Below are positions 59,541 through 64,000 of a stretch of 64,000 bases of DNA, one piece after another (the first letter of the stretch is position 1; the number at the start of each line of letters is the position of its first letter). Both the position numbers and the translations under genes were made by a program. Under the pieces are notes generated by a model. That model worked only from the letters and a program-made list of their open reading frames with translations. It did no database searches and was not told where the DNA came from. The DNA comes from an uncultured Lachnospiraceae bacterium (GTDB lineage Bacteria > Bacillota > Clostridia > Lachnospirales > Lachnospiraceae), in assembly GCA_900317555.1 (NCBI GenBank), contig ONHF01000006.1, forward strand, positions 62,001 through 126,000, read 5' to 3'.

Positions 59541-59804
59541 ATGCCGAAGAAAATTCCGATGCGCAGCTGTATCGGCTGCGGAGCGAGCAAGGAGAAAAAG
59601 GATATGATCCGCGTCATCAGGACGCCGGAGGGAAAAGTGATTACAGATCCCGGCGGCAGGGCGAACGGACGCGGCGCGTATCTGTGCAAGGATCCTGCCT
59701 GCGTTGGTAAGGCAGAGAAGAAGAAAGCGCTTTCCCGCGCGCTAGGCTGCGAAATTCCGGCAGAGATTTATGACAGGCTGCGCGAGGCGGTTTCTATGAA
59801 ATAA
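59541..59804 (+). CDS. rnpM: RNase P modulator RnpM (YlxR)
   Basis: An 87-residue RNA-binding protein of the YlxR family, reported to bind RNase P RNA. Signature residues are RSCIGCGASKEKKDMIRVIR and GRANGRGAYLCKDPAC, including the two conserved cysteine pairs. The start is ATG 59541, four bases after the nusA stop; the longer frame from 59508 lies inside nusA and is not needed. Usual place between nusA and ylxQ. Confidence 0.92.
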   Translation: MPKKIPMRSCIGCGASKEKKDMIRVIRTPEGKVITDPGGRANGRGAYLCKDPACVGKAEKKKALSRALGCEIPAEIYDRLREAVSMK

Positions 59805-59815
59805 CAGGTGAATGG

Positions 59816-60151
59816 ATGGACAGAGTTTACTCGATGCTGGGAATTGCCGCGAAGGCAGGCAAGGTGAAAAGCGGAGCCTTCCTGACGGTGCAGGAAATCC
59901 TTGCAGGAAGGGCCAAACTGGTGCTGCTTGTAAAGGATGCCGGCAGCAATACAGTCAAACAGATCCGTGACAAGTGCGCGTCGCGGCAGGTTCCGCTGCT
60001 GGTCTATGGCAGTGCGGAAGGGCTTGGACAAGCGCTTGGCAAAGAACTGCGTACGTGTTGTGCCTTGACGGACAGCGGCCTTTCGGAGAGTATCGGAAAG
60101 CTGATATATCAGAGCGAAGAAAGAGGTAAGAATGGCGAAAACGAAGATTAG
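59816..60151 (+). CDS. ylxQ: L7Ae-family ribosomal-like protein YlxQ
   Basis: A 111-residue kink-turn RNA-binding protein of the L7Ae/L30e/Gadd45 family. Recognisable parts are MLGIAAKAGKVKSGAF, AKLVLLVKDAGSNTVKQIRDKC and VPLLVYGSAEGLGQALGKE. Two to three cysteines (CASRQ, RTCCA) are present, and a charged tail ([11 protein letters not shown]) overlaps the start of infB by 20 bases, so infB translation is coupled. AACAGGTGA precedes the ATG. Confidence 0.9.
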   Translation: MDRVYSMLGIAAKAGKVKSGAFLTVQEILAGRAKLVLLVKDAGSNTVKQIRDKCASRQVPLLVYGSAEGLGQALGKELRTCCALTDSGLSESIGKLIYQSEERGKNGENED

Positions 60152-63100
60152 TGAACTGGAAGCCGCCTGCGGAGCGGACAGGAAAGACATCATTGCCTTT
60201 CTGAATGAAAAGGGCATTGACGCGAAGACGGCCGGCAGCAGTGTCGACGAGACGGCGGCAGCTCTTGTGATGGACAGATTCGGCGCCGGAAACGCTAAAA
60301 CCTCTGCACCCGCGCAGGATTCCGATAAGACGCCTTCCGGGGGAACCGTGAAAAAGGTTGTCAAGAAAGTGATCCGCAAGAAAATTATCGTTGTGAACAA
60401 CAGTGGTGCTTCGGCCAAGCGACCCGCCGGACAGAGCAGCGCTTCCGCGGCGAGATCCTCCCAGACAGGCAGCAGAAAACCGCAGGCGGGCGGACATAGA
60501 AACGAAGCCCGGCCGGCCGGAACATATCATCCGATTAAGCCCAGAACCGCGCCGTCGGATTTAACGGCAGCTGTACGTCCGGCCGGTGTGACGGATGCTG
60601 CGCAGGTCCGTAAAGCAGAGTCTCCGGTACAGGAGGCGAAGGAACAGCCGGTAAGCCGGCAGCAGGAAAATACCGTTTCGGTAAGTCCGCAGACGGCATC
60701 TGCTGCGGAGCCGGAAAAGACACAGGCGGTTTCAGCGGCATCGAAGGTAACTGCAGCGCAGGTACCCGCAGCAGCGGAAAAAACGGTAAACGCCGGTGTA
60801 CAGGCTGCGGCGCAGCCGGAGAAGGCTCCTGCTTCCGATAAGATGCAGGCGGAAACGGCAAAGACCGCTCCTGCTTCCGCGGAACCGGAGAAGAAAGAGC
60901 CTCCGAAAAGAAGAAATATTTTTGATGAGATGCAGGCAGCCAGAAAGAGAGAAGCTGCTGCCCGTGCTGCGCAAAGAAGCGACGGCCAGCGCGGCGGACG
61001 CTCGTTTGGCGGAAACGGCCAGCAGGGCGGACGCTCGTTTGGCGGAAACGGCCAGCAGGGCGGACGCTCCTTTGGCGGTGGCGGCCAGCGTGGCGGACGC
61101 TCCTTTGGTGGAAACGGTCAGCAGGGTGGACGCTCGTTTGGCGGAAACGGCCAGCAGGGCGGACGGTCCTATGGCGGAAACGGCCAGCAGGGCGGACGCT
61201 CGTTTGGCGGAAACGGTCAGCAGGGCGGACGCTCCTTTGGCGGTTCTTCCGCAGCACCGGCTTTCGGAGCCGACAATAAGAGAAGGCAGAATCAGGCAAA
61301 GGACAAACGCAACCGGAAGGATTTTGCTTATACCGAAGAGGAACAGAAAGAGAGAAAGGGGCGTTCCGGCCGCTTTGTAAGGCCTGCTGCCGAGAAGAAG
61401 GAAGAACCGGTACAGGAGCAGATCAAGGTAATCACAATCCCCGAGAAGCTTACGATCGGCGAACTTGCCGACGCGATGCACATGAAAGCGGCGGAGCTGA
61501 TCAAGAAACTGTTCCTTGCCGGAAAGGCAATGACGGTCAACAGCGAAGTCTCCTATGAAGAGGCGGAGAACATTGCCGCAGACTACGACATCCTCTGCGA
61601 AAAGGAAGAGAAGGTCGATGTCATCGAGGAACTTCTGAAAGAAGAGGATGACAAGGAAGAAGACATGGTCAGCAGACCTCCGGTTATCTGCGTTATGGGA
61701 CATGTCGACCACGGCAAGACTTCTATTCTTGACTATATCCGCAAATCGCATGTAACAGCTAAGGAAGCCGGCGGCATTACGCAGGCTATCGGCGCTTATA
61801 CCGTAAAGACCAAGGACGGCAGAGATATTACTTTCCTTGATACGCCCGGCCATGAAGCATTCACGGCGATGCGTCTTCGCGGTGCACAGTCGACCGATAT
61901 CGCGGTACTGGTTGTCGCGGCGGACGACGGTGTCATGCCGCAGACCATCGAAGCGATCAACCACGCAAAGGCGGCAGGCGTTGAAATCATCGTCGCTGTC
62001 AACAAGATCGATAAACCCGACGCGGATCCTGACAGAGTCAAGACGCAGCTTACCCAGTATGGTCTGACCGCTTCTGACTGGGGCGGACAGACGGAGTTCG
62101 TCAATGTTTCCGCCAAAACAGGTCAGGGCATCGATGACCTGCTTGACACAATCCTTCTGCAGGCGGATGTTATGGAACTCAAGGCGAATCCGAACCGCCT
62201 CGCGAGAGGCCTGGTTCTGGAAGCCAGACTCGACAGAGGCCGCGGCCCGGTTGCAAATGTGCTTGTACAGAAAGGCACACTCCATGTCGGCGATTTTGTC
62301 TCCGCAGGTCCTGCGTTCGGCAAGGTCCGCGCGATGATCAACGACAAGGGAGATAATGTCAAAGAGGCCGGCCCTTCGATTCCGGTCATGGTCATGGGAC
62401 TTTCCGATGTTCCGTCCGCAGGCGAAGTTATTGTCGCGCACAGCAGCAATGACGAGGCCAAGAGCTATGCCGAGACTTATAAAGCACAGCACAAGGAAGA
62501 ACTGGTTGAAGAGAACAGAATGTCCATGAAGGTGGAGGATCTGTTCGATCAGATGCGCGAAGGCAAGATGAAGGAACTTGAACTTATCGTCAAGGCAGAC
62601 GTGCAGGGTTCCGTCGAGGCCCTGTGCACCAGCCTGCAGAAGCTCTCCAACGATGAGGTTATGGTCAAGATCATTCACAGCGCGGTCGGTAACATCTCCG
62701 AATCGGATGTTACGCTTGCGGAAGCCTCGAACGCGGCGATCATCGGCTTTAATGTTCATCCGGACGCGACAGCCAAGTCGATCGCGGATCATGGCGGCGT
62801 AAGCATCCATCTTTACAAGGTCATTTACCAGGCGATCGACGATGTGGATGCCGCCCTCAAGGGAATGCTGGCTCCGGTTTACGAGGAGAAGGTCATCGGT
62901 CACGCACAGGTGCGCCAGCTCTTCAGGTCCGGCAAGATCGGCAATATCGCGGGCTGCATGGTTCTGGACGGTGTGATCGAAAAGGGCTGCAGCGTACGGA
63001 TTACCAGAGACGGAGAGCAGATCTTCGACGGCGAACTCGAATCGCTCAAGCGCTTCAAGGATGATGTGAAGGAAGTCAAGGCCGGATATGACTGCGGTCT

Positions 63101-63236
63101 TGTTTTCAAGGACTGGGACAGCATGAATGTCGATGACACCATCGAAGCTTACAAGATGGTGGAAGTACCCAGAGAAGAAGTTGAAAGAAGAAAAGCGGCG
63201 GAAGCAAATAAGACGGCTAAAACAGCTAAGCAGTAA
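60132..63236 (+). CDS. infB: Translation initiation factor IF-2
   Basis: GTPase that brings fMet-tRNA to the 30S subunit, 1034 residues. N-terminal IF2_N motif ([20 protein letters not shown]) is followed by a very long, low-complexity region (about 50-430): Ala/Pro/Gln-rich, then glycine-rich repeats (288-372). A second IF2_N domain is at about 435-490. The G domain has G523-H-V-D-H-G-K-T530, DTPGHEAF and NKIDKPDAD. Domains II-IV complete a full-length IF2 ending in Lys/Ala. GAAGAAAGAGG precedes the ATG within ylxQ. Confidence 0.97.
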   Translation: MAKTKISELEAACGADRKDIIAFLNEKGIDAKTAGSSVDETAAALVMDRFGAGNAKTSAPAQDSDKTPSGGTVKKVVKKVIRKKIIVVNNSGASAKRPAGQSSASAARSSQTGSRKPQAGGHRNEARPAGTYHPIKPRTAPSDLTAAVRPAGVTDAAQVRKAESPVQEAKEQPVSRQQENTVSVSPQTASAAEPEKTQAVSAASKVTAAQVPAAAEKTVNAGVQAAAQPEKAPASDKMQAETAKTAPASAEPEKKEPPKRRNIFDEMQAARKREAAARAAQRSDGQRGGRSFGGNGQQGGRSFGGNGQQGGRSFGGGGQRGGRSFGGNGQQGGRSFGGNGQQGGRSYGGNGQQGGRSFGGNGQQGGRSFGGSSAAPAFGADNKRRQNQAKDKRNRKDFAYTEEEQKERKGRSGRFVRPAAEKKEEPVQEQIKVITIPEKLTIGELADAMHMKAAELIKKLFLAGKAMTVNSEVSYEEAENIAADYDILCEKEEKVDVIEELLKEEDDKEEDMVSRPPVICVMGHVDHGKTSILDYIRKSHVTAKEAGGITQAIGAYTVKTKDGRDITFLDTPGHEAFTAMRLRGAQSTDIAVLVVAADDGVMPQTIEAINHAKAAGVEIIVAVNKIDKPDADPDRVKTQLTQYGLTASDWGGQTEFVNVSAKTGQGIDDLLDTILLQADVMELKANPNRLARGLVLEARLDRGRGPVANVLVQKGTLHVGDFVSAGPAFGKVRAMINDKGDNVKEAGPSIPVMVMGLSDVPSAGEVIVAHSSNDEAKSYAETYKAQHKEELVEENRMSMKVEDLFDQMREGKMKELELIVKADVQGSVEALCTSLQKLSNDEVMVKIIHSAVGNISESDVTLAEASNAAIIGFNVHPDATAKSIADHGGVSIHLYKVIYQAIDDVDAALKGMLAPVYEEKVIGHAQVRQLFRSGKIGNIAGCMVLDGVIEKGCSVRITRDGEQIFDGELESLKRFKDDVKEVKAGYDCGLVFKDWDSMNVDDTIEAYKMVEVPREEVERRKAAEANKTAKTAKQ
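60993..61247 (+). repeat. 33-bp tandem repeat in infB encoding glycine-rich units
   Basis: About seven and a half copies of a 33-bp unit encoding [11 protein letters not shown], with variants GGGGQR and SYGG. Copies differ at only a few bases, so the array is recent or kept uniform. The RS/GGR composition resembles RGG-box RNA-binding segments. Confidence 0.95.
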
Positions 63237-63254
63237 AACTGTTTCCTCCGCACG

Positions 63255-63296
63255 TGACGGGGCCTTTCCGGATTCTGATCCGGAGGGACCCCGTCA
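63255..63296 (+). other. Long hairpin between infB and rbfA
   Basis: TGACGGGG (63255-63262) pairs with CCCCGTCA (63289-63296), and an inner TCCGGAT/ATCCGGA helix continues it. There is no T tract, so it is more likely an mRNA-processing or stability element than a terminator. Confidence 0.6.
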
Positions 63297-63320
63297 GAAA
63301 TATCAGGTGGAAATTCTATT

Positions 63321-63758
63321 ATGAGAAAAAACAGCGTTAAAAACCGCAGGATCAACGACGAGGTGATGCGCGAGCTCGCGCAGATCGTCCGGGATATCAA
63401 AGATCCCAGAGTTTCTCCGATGACCAGCATTCTGCAGGTCGAGGTGGCGCCGGATCTGAAAAACTGCAAGGTTTTCGTTTCCGTACTCGGAAGTGAAGAG
63501 GATGCGAAGAAGACGATGCAGGGACTGGAGAGCGCTTCCGGCTTTATCCGCAGCGAACTGGCGCACAGAGTGAATCTTCGCAATACGCCGCAGCTCCGCT
63601 TTATTATGGATGATTCGATCGCGTATGGTGTCTCCATGTCGAAAAAGATCAGCGAAGTTATGGAAGCGGACGAAAAGGCGGAGAAAGACAGAGAGGCGCG
63701 CGGCATCGATATTGACGACAACAGTGCGTACGTACACGCGGATCAGGAAGAAGAATGA
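63321..63758 (+). CDS. rbfA: Ribosome-binding factor A
   Basis: Late 30S assembly factor, 145 residues. KH-like fold marks are INDEVMRELAQIVRDIKDPRVSPMTSI in outline, VEVAPDLKNCKVFVSVLG, and VNLRNTPQLRFIMDDSIAYGVSM. A charged C-terminal extension of about 30 residues follows. The ATG at 63321 is preceded by TCAGGTGGAAATT. Its stop overlaps the next start (ATGA). Confidence 0.95.
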   Translation: MRKNSVKNRRINDEVMRELAQIVRDIKDPRVSPMTSILQVEVAPDLKNCKVFVSVLGSEEDAKKTMQGLESASGFIRSELAHRVNLRNTPQLRFIMDDSIAYGVSMSKKISEVMEADEKAEKDREARGIDIDDNSAYVHADQEEE

Positions 63759-64000
63759 TCAGAATACTGAATGAATTAAAAGAATGCGGCAGCATTGCCG
63801 TCAGCGGACATGTCCGCCCCGACGGCGACTGTGTCGGTTCCTGCCTTGCGCTGGCATTGTTTTTACGAAAAGCCATGCCAAACGCGCAGGTGGATGTTTT
63901 TCTGGAGAATATTCCGGAAGAACTGCAGCGAAACGCGGCAGGCGCAGACACGGTGAACAGGGACTACCGGACAGATATCGAAAGCTATGACGCGTTCGTT
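63755..64000 (+). CDS. nrnA: DHH-family phosphoesterase NrnA, 3'-truncated by window edge
   Basis: The first 82 residues of a DHH/DHHA1 phosphoesterase; homologues of this place degrade oligoribonucleotides, pAp or cyclic dinucleotide products. The first metal motif is seen: VSGHVRPDGDCVGSCLALALFL. Start overlaps the rbfA stop, with AGGAAGAAG upstream. The order infB-rbfA-nrnA is normal; the DHH motif itself lies beyond the window. Confidence 0.88.
   Translation, partial: MIRILNELKECGSIAVSGHVRPDGDCVGSCLALALFLRKAMPNAQVDVFLENIPEELQRNAAGADTVNRDYRTDIESYDAFV

Noticed and set aside
60993..61247. CRISPR array
   Set aside because: The repeats are contiguous without spacers and lie in frame inside infB.
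60732..62903. A 723-codon minus-strand frame opposite infB
   Set aside because: Shadow of the infB coding frame; low-complexity and no start signals.

Overview
The window is a contiguous piece of a bacterial chromosome at roughly 55 % G+C. The organism is a Clostridia-type Firmicute, most likely in or near the Lachnospiraceae. Evidence: a Gram-positive PolC replicase; the orders cysE-cysS-mrnC-rlmB-sigH, pyrH-frr-uppS-cdsA-dxr-rseP-ispG-polC and rimP-nusA-rnpM-ylxQ-infB-rbfA-nrnA; purine synthesis with a PurO-type IMP cyclohydrolase beside a stand-alone AICAR transformylase; a preQ1-controlled QueT transporter; tRNA genes without an encoded CCA; strong GGAGG ribosome sites with frequent GTG/TTG starts. 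The genus cannot be told from the sequence. There are no insertion sequences, prophage genes or CRISPR arrays.

Layout. 1-2.9 kb: end of a dicarboxylate/amino-acid symporter, a TSUP permease and an RluA pseudouridine synthase. 2.9-9.2 kb: an oligopeptide ABC transporter (oppBCDF, then oppA behind its own promoter); the binding protein appears circularly permuted, and a strong intrinsic terminator lies in the leader ahead of oppB. 9.3-12.7 kb: SstT and the last two steps of IMP synthesis. 12.7-17.7 kb: ispF, then the cysE-cysS-mrnC-rlmB-sigH cluster. 17.8-24.1 kb: an alpha/beta hydrolase, a zinc-finger-less DnaJ-like chaperone, a MATE exporter with a structured leader, an unusual FtsH-like protease and an SCP2-domain protein.

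24.1-27.8 kb is the most irregular part: tRNA-Thr(GGT), a 28-codon membrane-protein gene, a coiled-coil membrane protein, queT with a riboswitch, and an AT-rich patch holding the wreck of a Fic-family gene. 27.9-32.9 kb: a class A penicillin-binding protein, a YigZ/IMPACT protein and MgtE. 33-34.8 kb: TypA on the minus strand. 35-46.7 kb: the pyrH-to-polC run, which joins ribosome recycling, prenyl-lipid and phospholipid synthesis, both ends of the MEP pathway (dxr, ispG; ispF is at 12.7 kb) and replication, ending in an odd LytTR regulator.

46.6-57.5 kb: a protease-less Lon-type AAA protein, an HD hydrolase, a phosphoglycerol-transferase-like sulfatase, an unknown membrane protein, CstA, a MoxR/VWA pair, tRNA-Glu(CTC) and a zinc-ribbon protein. 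57.5-64 kb: the rimP-nusA-infB operon, running off the right edge inside nrnA.

Most of the window is housekeeping. The observations most worth following are the permuted OppA (7.3-9.2 kb), the Lon-like AAA protein with a changed Walker B (46.6-48.5 kb), the FtsH paralogue with an extra N-terminal domain (21.4-23.6 kb), the tiny membrane-protein gene at 24.4 kb, the Fic pseudogene at 27.0-27.8 kb and the glycine-rich repeat in IF2. All functions are assigned by reading motifs; no database search was run.
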